From NCBI GenBank assembly GCA_025786725.1, contig JAHLTZ010000020.1, positions 1 through 64,000 on the forward strand: a DNA stretch of 64,000 bases, written 5' to 3'. This DNA is from Syncephalis fuscata (Eukaryota; Zoopagomycota; Zoopagomycetes; Zoopagales; Piptocephalidaceae). Position numbers and translations under genes: made by a program. The stretch's first letter is position 1. Each line of letters starts with the position of its first letter. The notes under the pieces are model-generated. The model was given only the letters and a program-made list of their open reading frames with translations. It was not told where the DNA came from and ran no database searches. Shown piece by piece: positions 11,980-23,893 of this stretch.

Positions 11980-12544
11980 GGCCTAAAGGGGAACAAAAAG
12001 GAGAAGTGCCAGTGGTGTCGATAGCCGTGTAAAGGAATACAACGCTTAGAACAGGAAATGATAAAAGGATGGTATGAAGCACGAGTAGCCGAGTTGTTGT
12101 GTCCCTTGCACACGTAACAATGATAGAGAAAAAACAGAGATATCGTTAATCAGGCAAGAAAACAGTGGAAGGCCGTCAAGTAGATAACTAGGTGGAAACG
12201 AAAGAATATCAACTGACAGTGTAGACAAGGGAGAAAAGAAGAGAGCAGCCAAACGGCCTGTTCATATACGTAGACAAAAATGTTGATCACTGTGGCGCTT
12301 GTTGGTTGGTTGATTATTATTGTGGCGGTAATTTCTGATATCACATGACTTGTTAGTATATTGAGTGTTGTTCAATATCTATACAACTAGAATCACATGA
12401 TAGTCGCTGTTGTTGTTATCATTATCATTCATTTGAACTGTGCACTATATTTACAAATAGTATTTAAAAATAAACAAATTTATTATTTTAATGGCGCATA
12501 AAAGTTTTTAAATAATCGCTTTACAGTATGATAAATGGCATAAT
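11980..12544. other. Intergenic region between SEY1 and the membrane-protein gene
   Basis: 5' flank of SEY1 and 3' flank of the next gene. Two short frames at 12046-12344 have no recognisable content. Nothing else seen. Confidence 0.4.
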
Positions 12545-14507
12545 TTATGGCGAAAGAGGAATAGTAAGATCAACACATTGGTAACCAGAGTTAATACCCG
12601 AATGGCGCAATACGCTACTTGCACAGCATGAAAGGACCTTGGTATTTGCTCTTTCCCGTCCTGCTGTATTTTTCAAGCTTGGATTTGTTACCAGGTATAG
12701 CTGTGATCGGCGATTTCTGACTAAAAGTTGTTTACGGATTTTGAACCATAAAGTTTTGAAAATAACACAAAAGCTAACCGTGCTGGAGGCATTCTCATCT
12801 GGCATACGGACGCCAAGCATGTAGAGTAAAATCCAGGAATCAGTGGTAATACTCACCATTTTAAATATCTTTCTCGTTATAACCTTTCTAGCATAATATG
12901 TCCACTCAAAATCAAGTCCAAGTGTTTCATCTGTGCAAGCAAGAATAATGGCCACGAACGATGCAAATGATATAATGCATAGCTATCAAACGTACGAGTT
13001 AGTTGTTGCTATTACAGCTGATCTCTATAAATCTACCTACCCTAGTTAATGCATCCTTGGCAGCTTCATTGTTGCATTTCTTGATTTTTAAATAAAACAA
13101 GGTTCCTGTATTAAATTGGTTGCTTAGAAATGTTGAAATGAACAACATTTACGCTTTAAACACATACCACTGTAAGCAAATATAATTGCTGTAATAAGCT
13201 CTAATGAGATGGTAATGTAGGTACATATAGAGAAAACTACGATAGATGAAGGATTGCTATTTAAAAAAAAGCAAATAAAAATAATTATTCGTCCCATTAT
13301 TTGGAAAAGAAAATTTGCATGGACAATAATTTGTAATAATTTGCTATATTTTCTACTATCTACGGCATATTGAAATGAGCACCTATAACAGTAAGTGTTA
13401 GTGATAATCAATGGGATAGAAACGACTTACCAAATCAATAGGACAATGTAGAAAGCAATCGAGAAAAGAATGGAACTGACATAAAACAAAGCCTGGCTAC
13501 GGAATGTTACAGTCTTCATGGGTAATGCCACCAGGATAACTAATATTTGTATCATACAAACATACATTTCATTAGTCAATAGCTGTTTAAAATAAATCCC
13601 ACTCTTACAAATAACCGAACAAAGTGCAGTAACAAATGCAATGTTCGCAGTTCATTTTTAAACGACCCAAATGTTACAATAAAAATGAGACTACTAATTG
13701 CTCGTATCGCCACAATAACGTTGATCGAAAACAGTATCCAGATTAATGCTTTATACCAAGACGAGAAAACAAGTACATTCCAAAATTCACTTCTGAACAT
13801 AAAACAGCATTAGTTGCAAATTTAATAATGTTAAATAACAATAACGACTTACGTTGGATTACTGTTGAAAATTTAGGTTTTGGAATTTTCTCAAGCGCCG
13901 CCATAAACGTTTTTAGATATCTAGGTGAAAGTATGGTTACTGGAATGATCGGGTCGTTGTCGGGGATATATGGATACGGTGAGCTGTAGGTAGTCAACCA
14001 AGCAGTAGTATATACGTTTGCAGTTTCCTTAGCAATCATAAATACAATTACTTTGATGGGCGGCAATTTTTGTGCTCTAAGCCAGTCATTGTATTCAAAA
14101 AGCGATTTGCTTACCTGATAAACAAGCAAGTAAGCAATATATCAAGTTTATAGTTTAACTTCAACTTACTTGCGCCACAGTCCAACAGCTATGCATTTTA
14201 GATACTGATTGCTCTACAATGGCAATGGATGCATTAATATGTTTTGGGATTGCGTTATAGCTTTACGAGATAAGATTGGTTGACTGGTATCGAATTCACA
14301 ACTTTTATATGGGAGAAATTTTGGTTCGACTATTAATCCATTAATGCTGTAAAAATCCACAATAACTTCTGGAGGATCATGCGTATTAAACTGAATTAAA
14401 GAATCTCCTTGGCCAAGTGTAATACTAGCGATAGTATAGTCTATTCGGTTTGTGCAGCAAAACCATAAATATAAATTGAATGCGTAAAATATAATTGAAT
14501 GTGCCAT
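12545..14507 (-). CDS. Unknown secretory-pathway multi-pass membrane protein, several exons
   Basis: Family not recognised. The start at 14507 (MAHSIIFYAF) gives a good signal peptide; an upstream in-frame ATG at 14576 is less likely. A lumenal or extracellular domain follows, with CEFD, SIAIVEQ, CWTVAQ, VIVFMIAKE and DNDPIIPVTILS. This order is reminiscent of protease-associated (PA) domains. After about 13850, hydrophobic exons (around 13576-13800, 13124-13411 and others) encode probably six or seven membrane helices, then a final exon 12545-12955 with a hydrophilic tail. PA plus 7TM is a known architecture, but the assignment is inferred. The first exon contains an apparent one-base deletion at about 14210-14265, where the frame changes before the SIAIVEQ segment. 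Exon borders were not all resolved. Confidence 0.55.
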
Positions 14508-15071
14508 TATAATAATTGTTGTATGTGTAAAAGGAGTAAAGTTGAGAAATGGTTGAACTTGAATAAACACTTGCATTATTAATAATTATTGCTTGGGGTA
14601 GCGGAGAAGAAAGACATATTGCAAATGTAAGCTCCCGTTTTAAAACCAGCTTAAACCTGTTAATGCACAAGCCTCTTCAAGTGCAGCACCATTGCTTGTA
14701 CGAGGTCGTATTCCCTTTTCTAGAAGGCTAGTTTGGCGATTACGTATTTTGTAGTGTGGCTTTTTGTTACTCCGAAACGATATTAACTTACTTAGACATT
14801 TAATTATGAAATGTGTTTTACAAACTCCGATATACTGTACTACCATATTTATTTGGTAACTGCGCAAATACCGTGCTAAACATCAAATATCCACAGTTAT
14901 CTATTTATAAGTAGTTGTATCAACCTAAATAACGCATAAATGAGCTTTTCGTTCAACGTTTAAAACTTGCCTGTTTGTACCACGAACTATCACGCCTTTG
15001 AGGTCCTGCTCATTTAATCCTCCGTGGTATTGGCATCCCGTCTTGTTTCTGTTTGACCTTTTGTTTCCACC
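14508..15071. other. Divergent intergenic region
   Basis: Shared promoter region between the minus-strand membrane-protein gene and the plus-strand glycosyltransferase. A 75-codon minus frame at 14640-14867 has no recognisable content. Confidence 0.4.
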
Positions 15072-16886
15072 ATGTTTCTTTTTAACCACGCACATTATTG
15101 CGCCTTAGTTTTCTGTTTATTTTTGTGCAAAAAAGCAAATGCTGCTATCAATACTTTTAAAACAACAACGGCAGCTACTAACGATGGTATTAAAAATCAC
15201 CATGCACAACGATTAAATATTTTATTTAGTGCCGGTTTTGGCGGCAAATCACATGCTACACCACAACTTGAAATGGCCGATATATTGGCAGAACGAGGTC
15301 ATAAAATTACTTTTGCATCGTTTAATAGCACAGTGATACCGTGGCTTGCCGATCATCCTAGACTCCATCCTTTGGGCATCGGTGAAAGTCCAAACGACGT
15401 TTCTGAATTTATATCCGTTGTGCAGAGTTACATGCAAGGTGAAAACGATTTAAAAACCGTCAGCAGTAAGGAAGTCAGTATGATTCTGCTTAAAAGATTC
15501 TATCCCAAACATTATCGATTGTTTCGCGCATGGATCCTTGAAAACAACGTGGATGTAATGGTTTGCGATTTTTTCGTAGCGGGTTGCTATGATGCAGCCT
15601 ACGAAACTGGAACGTCATTTGTGATTACCACCAACATGCTAAGCCATCAAGGTAGTCGCTATATATTAATCTAACGATTATTGCTAATTAGTGAATACTA
15701 TGGCAGGTCTAGACCATCAGCCATACTTATCTGGATTAATGTCCTATTTGCCGGCTACACATGAATCCACAACATTTATGGAGCGTCTAAAAGACGTAAT
15801 TGTAGATCCGATACTGGACAATTGGGCACAAAAGAGTTACAGAAAGATTAGACATGAATTGTTCGCAGAACTGGGTGTAACTCCCTATAATACTAGACTG
15901 AATCGTTGGCGACAAGGTTTTATACTAAGCAATAATTTCTTTGGATTTGAGGTTGGTAGCTTTATATTTATGCAATTAACTAGCTAACGGTAATTAGATA
16001 CCACGACCACTATCGCCCAACACATTTTTAATTGGCCCTACATGCCGCGTACATATCCGTCATTGCCTAGTGATTTAAAGTATTTTCTAGATACACGTAA
16101 ACGTGTAGTTTACGTAGGATTTGGATCAAATATGGTTCTACCGCAGCAGCGTTTACTTGTTATTCTGCGTTCATTGCTTGTTGCCCATGCTGATGGACTG
16201 CTAGATGGTGTCATCTGGGGATTAATGAAACGGTCAGTAGCGATAGTTCAGTACCAACATCAATGGTTGTTAATGGCGTCACACATAACATCGAAGAGAT
16301 GCGTTCCGGTAAACACTCTATCGTTCGTATGTTGAATCGCGCGCCACAACGCGCCGTGTTAAATCATCCATCAATTCAGCTGTTTATTACACACTGTGGC
16401 ATTGCGTCTATTTACGAAACGCTGTTCGCCGGTGTACCTATACTAGGATTACCTGTATTTGGTGACCAGCCCAGTAATGCGGTTAAACTACAGCAACATG
16501 GTGTTGGACTATGGATAAGAAGATCTCAAGTTAGTGAACACACACTAAGTCTAGCGCTTTATCAACTATTGTCGCAAAACCCACTGGAGTCAAGTCCATT
16601 TCGTACAAATGCCCATCGGCTCCAGCAAATGATTCGTATTGCAGACCGTGCTCGCAATCGTGGTCCAGATTTAATTGAGTTGGCAGCCATTCCTGGTGCT
16701 ATTTTGGCACATCAAAGTGCCGAATGGCGTATGCCATGGTGGAAATCAGGAAACTATGATCTGTATACATTTACAGCGTTTTTATTCATTTTCACTGGTT
16801 ATTTACTATTTAAAACCATACGCTATATTCAAATATTTTTATTATCCAAGCAATCAATGCATGTAAAGCAAAATAAACTTAAGTAA
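15072..16886 (+). CDS. UDP-glycosyltransferase (GT1), 3 exons, two apparent frameshifts
   Basis: Transfers a sugar from a UDP-sugar to a small lipophilic or sterol-like acceptor; the acceptor cannot be told. Exons: 15072-15651, 15707-15951, 15998-16886. The N-terminal signal-like segment is followed by LFSAGFGGKSHATPQLEMAD, the acceptor-side HxxP-type motif of GT1 enzymes. Exon 3 begins IPRPLSPNTFLIGP. The donor-binding region holds RAPQRAVLNHPSIQLFITHC, then G-ASIYETLFAGVPILGLPVFGDQ, the UGT signature. A C-terminal membrane anchor (YTFTAFLFIFTGYLLF) and a basic tail match ER-type UGTs. The frame changes at about 16035-16042 (after LIGP) and again at 16221-16230 (after VIWGL). Each needs one additional base; with both restored the gene would be about 571 aa. 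No stops occur in the expected frames, so assembly error is likelier than decay. Confidence 0.85.
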
Positions 16887-17275
16887 ATAGTTGGATTTTA
16901 CTTTGAGTTTCTAAAGCAAGATTCACCCCAATCAAAGTCATGCCCCTGTGATGCGCAACATAGTTATATTACTTATATTAAGATATAACTAATAAATTGA
17001 TTTAAATAAATAATATAGCATACTATTTAATTTCTTTGAAACGTTTGAGTTGATCATTATTATTGTTGGCTATGCGTGGAAAGATTGATCAATATTAACA
17101 TATTACAATGAGTTGCATTTACTATAATTACAGTTATGTTAGCTATCTTAACAATGCTATCAATAATTATTTAGTTAATTGGTCTATTTGATTGTGCTAG
17201 TGTTATTGCACTAATATACACATATTCAGTCTATTGAACATGACCATGGGTAATGAGTTATATTGATAATCAAAT
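16887..17275. repeat. Dispersed repeat, second copy
   Basis: From about 16905 it is homologous to 7080-7500 and ends with CTATTGAACATG at 17231-17242. It sits immediately after the glycosyltransferase stop codon. No coding sense. Confidence 0.75.
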
Positions 17276-17925
17276 TTATTATTCTAATCATTCTATATAG
17301 ATACATTTATTATAGATAGTGCCATATCGTTATATTTTTGTAATAATGCAATATGAATATTTGCATTGTCCGTATTCTATAGCTTTCTACAGTTTCATAT
17401 CAGCCTATTTGTTGTTAATTAGTCCAGCACTCAATAGCCATAAATGCTTAACCAAATAGGCATTTTTAATTAAGCAATAAGTTTATGCATACTCGTATTG
17501 TTTACTTTATCTGTATTTATTGTTCAATAAACAAAATTAAACAAATTTTATTGGTAATTGAACTAGAGACAAACAAACAATAGTTATGAATAGTACATGA
17601 CTATTAAAAATAAACGATAGAATAGATAAATAGTAATGCATAAAATCTTACCATTGATACACAATATTTATAAACATTGTGAATTGAACTATTAATTGTT
17701 TTGAATATACATGATTATTGTAGAAATGTAATGTTATTATTTCTGATAGCTATGATCATAATAAAATGTCTTATTTTATGTATAGTACCTTGAGTTGGCA
17801 ATAAAGCTTTATTTTACAAATTAAAATGTAAAATTATTGCCCAATGCTATAAAAGTAAGCGATGTATTGAAAAGCGATTCTAGCATACCCAAGTGGCAAA
17901 AATCGATAGCAAATCAATAGGACTA
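17276..17925. other. AT-rich non-coding region
   Basis: No gene, repeat or RNA recognised. Confidence 0.4.
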
Positions 17926-18575
17926 ATTTATTTAATAAAGTGTTACTAAAATAATGTATAACTTTTGTGAAATAAAGCAAATTGTCTGCTGTTTTGCACA
18001 AGTATACATATGGCATACAAGTGACTATCAGCAAAGTATACCGTTATTGTATTGCATGATGGTGTATCTTCATGCAATACACTGATAAATGTGAAAAATA
18101 GGTTTTTGTCATTCATGCTTATATAACAAAATACAGCAAAATGATAGCTAGATTCGAGTTTTCCATGCTTCGCTGATCAGATTGGTATAAATATAGAACA
18201 TGATTTTTGTAAAAATAATTAGTCAAAAATGCATTTACGTATTTTTAATCACTCAATAAATATTGATAATAATACGTATAACTTAATGTATAATAAAGCA
18301 AATGGCATAATATTTTGCACAAGTATGTATATGATATACAGATAGCTACTGGCAAAGTATACCGTTATTGTATTGCGTGATGGTGTATCTATCATGGCAA
18401 TACACTAATAAATATGTAAAAATAGTGGTTTTTGGTCATTCATGGTTGTATACAAAATACAGCAAAATGATTGCTAGATTCGAGTTTCCATGCTCGCTGA
18501 TCAGATTGGTATAAAATATAGAACAGGATTTTTGCAAAAAAGTTAGCCAAAATTCAATTTGCGCGTATTTAGTTG
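17926..18575. repeat. Left arm of a large imperfect palindrome (two tandem ~310-bp units)
   Basis: Two direct copies of a roughly 310-bp unit lie here (about 17926-18240 and 18241-18575). Both carry AGTATACCGTTATTGTATTG, a short inverted repeat reading GCAATACAC, CAGCAAAATGAT and CTGATCAGATTGGTATAAA. Both units recur in inverted orientation at 18755-19300, giving an A-B-loop-B'-A' arrangement. No coding sense. Confidence 0.85.
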
Positions 18576-18754
18576 TTAACAAAACCTTAGTTATATGTAT
18601 ATTTATGGCATAAATTGCCGCCATGTATCGGTATTTCTGCATAGCGACTTTTATTATATTTGTTTAGCGCTATATAACACTTTGAATTTACTATGGACCA
18701 AACTTTATTTTTGCATTAAAATTCTAAATTTTTAAAATTAAATCACTTTTTATT
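18576..18754. other. Central spacer of the palindrome
   Basis: About 180 bp of unique AT-rich DNA between the arms. Nothing recognised. Confidence 0.6.
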
Positions 18755-19300
18755 AACTAAATACGCGCAAATTGAATTTTGGCTAACTTTTGTTGCAAAA
18801 ATCGCTGTTCTATATTTTATACCAATCTGATCAGCGAAGCATGGAAAACTCGAATCTAGCAATTATTTTGCTGTATTTTAGTATATAAGCCATGAATGAC
18901 CAAAAACCACTATTTTTACACATTTATTAGTGTATTGCCATGATAGATACACCATCACGCAATACAATAACGGTATACTTTGCCAGTAGCTATCTGTATA
19001 TCATATACATACTTGTGCAAAATATTATGCCATTTGCTTTATTCTAATAAAGTTATACATGTTATTATCAATATTTATTGAGTGGATTAAAAATACGTAA
19101 ATCGCATTTTTGACTAATTATTTTTACAAAAATCGCTGTTTTAAATCTTATATCAATCTAATTAGCTAAGCATGGGAACTCGAACCTAGCAATCATTTTG
19201 TTATGTTTTAGTTATATAAGTCATAAATGACCAAAAACCATTATTTTGTACATTTATTTCAAGTTTAAATTTGCAAATTAGCGTTATATTGACATTTAAA
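18755..19300. repeat. Right arm of the large palindrome
   Basis: Inverted counterpart of 17926-18575. TTTATACCAATCTGATCAG, ATCATTTTGCTG-like sequence and CAATACAATAACGGTATACT are each present once or twice in reverse order. The inner pair (18241-18575 with 18755-19060) is closer than the outer pair. Confidence 0.85.
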
Positions 19301-20326
19301 AATATTATAAAGGTAAATATTTTGCGGCAACCATAGCTATAGAAATGAAATACTACATTTTACAATGCGTCATGATAGTGTGAATAAGTCTCATGTTAAA
19401 CCATGTGCACTGGACATGATAACGTGACTTTGCACAAATACTATGCTATCGATATTTAATCAAATGGCATTAGCGCTGATTAAAACGAGATTTCACACAT
19501 ACATATTTATACATGTTTGCTATATAGCCGACTGTCATGTAGTGAAATATTAATAGTATCTCATATTTAAACTGAATTTTTATACTTTGCATACTAGTTT
19601 ATTTTATAGTAAATCACGATTTATTTATAAGATTTAGCTATAAAACATTTTAAAGCACGTGGTTCCACAACGCCAACAACAGTTTTATTTCGGATGATTT
19701 CGGGGATGATTATCTGATGGGCGAGAACAATCTCAATCGGGAGAATATATTAGTTTCATTTTGCCATTATCTGATGAAACAACGCTAGTTGCCGTTTTCT
19801 TTTCATTCGTTATCCATTCTCGATTGTTGTTATTACTCTTATGATTATTTCTGTAACAAGTATGCTTTCGGATATTGAGGTATGCTAAGCAACATGGACG
19901 CAGCAGCGTGCGTGCGTGCAAATTGTTGTTTTTATATACGCGTCATAGAATCTATAGTCAATACTGTTATTTAGATACTACTCGTTAATCTATTTGCTTT
20001 GTTACGTACTCTATTCTTCACACCAGTCTAAGCAATTAGGCTGTTAATGCTTTGATATAGCTATGCTACCTTGACGGCATGTTACTGAACTGCCTCACAA
20101 ATGCCATGACACTTTTGCTGCCCTTGGCACGCTTCCGAGTATTGCCGGAAACAATGCGCCTTGAGGTTAAATAAGGAGTCGGACTTTACACTTTTGCATA
20201 TAAACTCTTTCTACATTCAATCGCATTCTTATTTCTCATACTAGCGCACGCATATTCACCTATAGACCTAATGCTAACCGTTTCTCTGCGTTCTATTTAA
20301 ACTTTTGCTTTATACCAGCAATTACA
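19301..20326. other. Intergenic region upstream of the LRR gene
   Basis: AT-rich up to about 19660, then more mixed sequence leading to the LRR gene. Nothing recognised. A 62-codon minus frame at 19733-19921 has no recognisable content. Confidence 0.4.
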
Positions 20327-22617
20327 ATGACTGCCGAAAAAATTCTGAAGAAAACATTGCTGTTGGCACTCTGCCAATTTCTTTTACTTTGCTGGCGGAT
20401 GAATTTAACAAAAAAATTTCGTTAAACACATCTGTATCCGATTGTGCCACCAGCACTAACTCAAGCAAGTTGCCGCTTTGTTTGCGCGAGTTTGGCCAAC
20501 TTTCAACACACATGCAATGCTTACTTGCCACTATTCTTGGAGACGACTCCGATAATTCGTCTTTAAAACCATTACATCAAAGCTTATCGGCTACTGCAGA
20601 ACAATTTGACGGTCGTCTTCGCCGTCGCAATCTAACCGACACCGATCTGACGACACTAACATGGATACTACGTGCATCAACCGTGCGTGTTCGTACTGGA
20701 GCTGTATTTTCTCGCTTAACCGAATTGGATCTATCACGCAATCGGCTGACCACATTACCAGACGGACTATGCCGAGCATTACCTTCGTTAACTAAACTTA
20801 ATTTGGCACATAATCGCATTGTCCAATGCCCATCGAGCCTTTCACATCTTACTGGTTTGCAAGAACTTAACTTAACGGGTAACCGCCTAGGTACCGAGGA
20901 TGACCCACTTCCTGGATGGCTATTCCGTCGCTGGCCTCAACTTCGTGTACTACGACTTAGCGACAATTTTCTTGAGAATCTACCTAACGAACTTGCTCAG
21001 CTTAAGCAGCTTGAAGTATTGGAACTGGGATCGGTTCTTGGAGGCAATCGGCTTAAGCATTTACCAACTGGATGTTTAGTGCATCTACGCAATCTGGCGG
21101 ATCTTGATCTAACTGGTAATCAAATCACTAAGCTAGAATTTACAGACAACTTTTACGGCTACACTGGTTCATCAACCAGTGAAGGCAACGATAGTGCTGC
21201 GACAGTTTTACCAAACTTAAGCTATCTGACTCTTACAGACAACCATCTTTGTGTGCTACCAGTTGAACTGGCCGAATGTAGCCAGCTTCGTTCGTTACGA
21301 GCCGACGGTAACAGATTGACTAGCCTGCCTACCGAACTGGTCGATCTGGCAAATCTGGAACTACTCGATGTTGCACGCAATCAATTGTCAATATGGCCAG
21401 CTGAACTTGATGAACTTGCACGAAGAGGCTGTACTGTTATTTTGGCTCAGAATCCATTTGATAAACAAACAGACTTGCTACAAAGTCGTCGCAATAGCGT
21501 GATTACAATATCCGAGGATTTATCGACATCGACCAGCCTTCATTCTAATGATGCTATGTTATCTAATCAAACATATTTCAATTCACCACTACTTCAAAGT
21601 AAAACGCCCACCACTGCTGGATCAGTACCACTTATGGAGCTTGATACATCGCCCATACTTCCTGCAATTGCTTTTGAATCAGCAAGACCTATTACCGCTC
21701 ATGCAACAGTTGCTTCTAATAATAATAGCAATATTTATTATAATAATAGCAACAACACTAAAGTTGCTAATACCATTGCCAATGGCCCACCTTCCTTATT
21801 GGAGCTGTCAGCACGTGCACTATTGCGCCATCAACAGCCTATTCCATATCATGCACTACCTGATCACCTAGTTACTTACTTATCTGGTGGTGCCCATGCC
21901 TGTGCTCGCTGCTATGGACCATTTGTCGGCGAGTGGGTAGGCTGCTTGCGACAAGGACAGTTTGGCGGCCATGGCGTGCACCGATGGCTGCGCTATTGTT
22001 CACGCTCTTGCCAGTCAGCTGCAATCAAAGAAGCTTCTCGTATTGCATTCACCACAATGTCCAAGTCGTCCAAACACCACCAGCGTATTGTCACGCATCC
22101 AGCTAGCAGCTTAAGTCGCCAGCGCATGTTTCATATGCGAAATAAAAATGACAGAAAAGATGCCTTTATTTGTTATGCGCCACGGCCACCAGTCGGTCGC
22201 TGTTTACGACGTAACCTGAGTGCACCCGCCAAATACAATTCAGATGGTGAAAACTACGCAACAGCTTGTGCTCGTTGGCGTTGTCTTTTCCACTACGAGG
22301 ATACAGACAGCGCAGGAGAAGATGATGACACTATATCTGTGGCATCGAGTGGCTATGACGGATATAGCACACGCGACCGTTACGGCTTAGGCGATGAAGG
22401 CTGGTGCGATCCAACAGCGTGTGCACCCGTAGGAGCTTCTGCTGAACTTGCCGTCAGTATTGACACTGAGGCAGCGTCATCATCTGAGGCAGCAGCTATA
22501 CCATCCTCATCTACCGCGCCCTACTCGCCATTGTCGATTTTTATGCAGTCTCGTAAGAAGAAGGCTACAAAAAAGCACAGTCGGCTGCGCTGTGATGTCA
22601 GTCAACTGGACTGGTAA
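20327..22617 (+). CDS. Leucine-rich-repeat protein with C-terminal Cys-rich module
   Basis: Probable intracellular scaffold; no signal peptide or membrane segment was seen. The long frame is open from 20305 but has no ATG until codon 70. The ATG at 20327 is in another frame and would join the long frame if the A run at 20336-20342 had one more base, so it is taken as the start. Residues of about 110-380 hold eight or more LRRs of the form LxxLxLxxNxLxxLP (LTELDLSRNRLTTLP, LTKLNLAHNRI, LRVLRLSDNFLENLP). A low-complexity Ser/Asn linker follows. Near residue 525 is a Cys module: CARCYGPFVGEWVGC followed by HRWLRYCSRSC, likely zinc-binding. An acidic region (EDTDSAGEDDD) and a Lys-rich end follow. 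Single exon, unlike most neighbours. Function unknown beyond protein-protein interaction. Confidence 0.8.
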
Positions 22618-23893
22618 AATCGACCGTACATTTACTTATTTGTATTCTAAGCACTTAATTATTCATTACTCTGTTTACTAACTTATGACCCTCCACTAAG
22701 TTGTTTATTTTTATTCATTACAATAAATAACCAAATTAATATTATGCATAGTTAGTTTCATGTTCGATGTCTTAAATTAGCCATATTATTACTAAGTCAT
22801 GGCAATGGTTTAGATAACAGTAATAGAAAGCTTCATGGTGCTACTGATTTGTAAAACAAACAAATAAAATAGATAGTAATTATAGTAGTAGTAGGTATTT
22901 GATAGAAAGTAGAGTATGATGATGATACCACTAGTTAGTTGTGTACATTATGTAGGCTATTTAAGCTATAGTTATAATGAGATGTTAATATGCTATATTA
23001 CATGGCTATACCATTGGTATACAATTTGTTATTTAAACTAGCTAACTCTGTTGGTTTTAAAGAAACAGTAATAACGCATTGATGAGTCTTTAGTGTTACT
23101 TTCATTGACAATCCCAAATCCCATATTTGTATGCATCTCAAACAGCGCAGAACACTAATACGACAGTAGCATTATTGCAGTAAAGCTTTACTTCTTTACA
23201 AATATCTTTGCTGTGCATAAACTAATTGTATTTTTTAAATCGTGCAATATACTGGTTGGTTTACACGTACATTTAATTTGCCATTATAGCTTTTTACAGC
23301 AATAAACAGTTTATTTTTAGCACAGCGTTACCGAATGTCAATGCAATCTATGTTGCTAATCATTAATTTTTATTTATTTATTGACTATTAATTATAAATA
23401 TTTCGATAATAGAATATTACGTCCGGTTACTAGTGTCGCCATTCCTTGATCTTAAAGTAATGTAAATTGAGCAAATTTATTACCTTTATTTATATTTAAT
23501 ACTTTTATATAATTGTATTTCTATTTTAACGTAACATATAATGATTTTAATAAACAAAAATACTTTTTATTAGATGTCGCATTAAAATAATGTTTATTTT
23601 GGTATGGATATACAATTCATCCGTCTAAAATTATTAATCCGCTAATACACACATACATATACTGGTAATCTCCATATAACGCCATCACGACACACAGCAA
23701 TGATTGGCTGCAGTAATTAATGATCTATTGATAATAAGCACTGTTTCCTGATGAACAACTTTAGGAAATAGGCTTGAATCATATAAAAGCCCCGTCTTTG
23801 TTTAGTTTGACCTCCGTTTTTTTAAATACAAAGTTGACACATTTTCACAACGCTAGTAGACAAGTTTGAAGTAAATAAATCTATTTATCAGCT
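22618..23893. other. AT-rich intergenic region
   Basis: 3' flank of the LRR gene and promoter of the ZIP gene. The last 130 bp become less AT-rich and include AGTTTGACCTCCG at about 23805. No gene or repeat recognised. Confidence 0.45.

Noticed and set aside
14640-14867. 75-codon minus frame upstream of the membrane-protein gene
   Set aside because: No signal peptide, domain or conserved feature; lies in a divergent promoter region.
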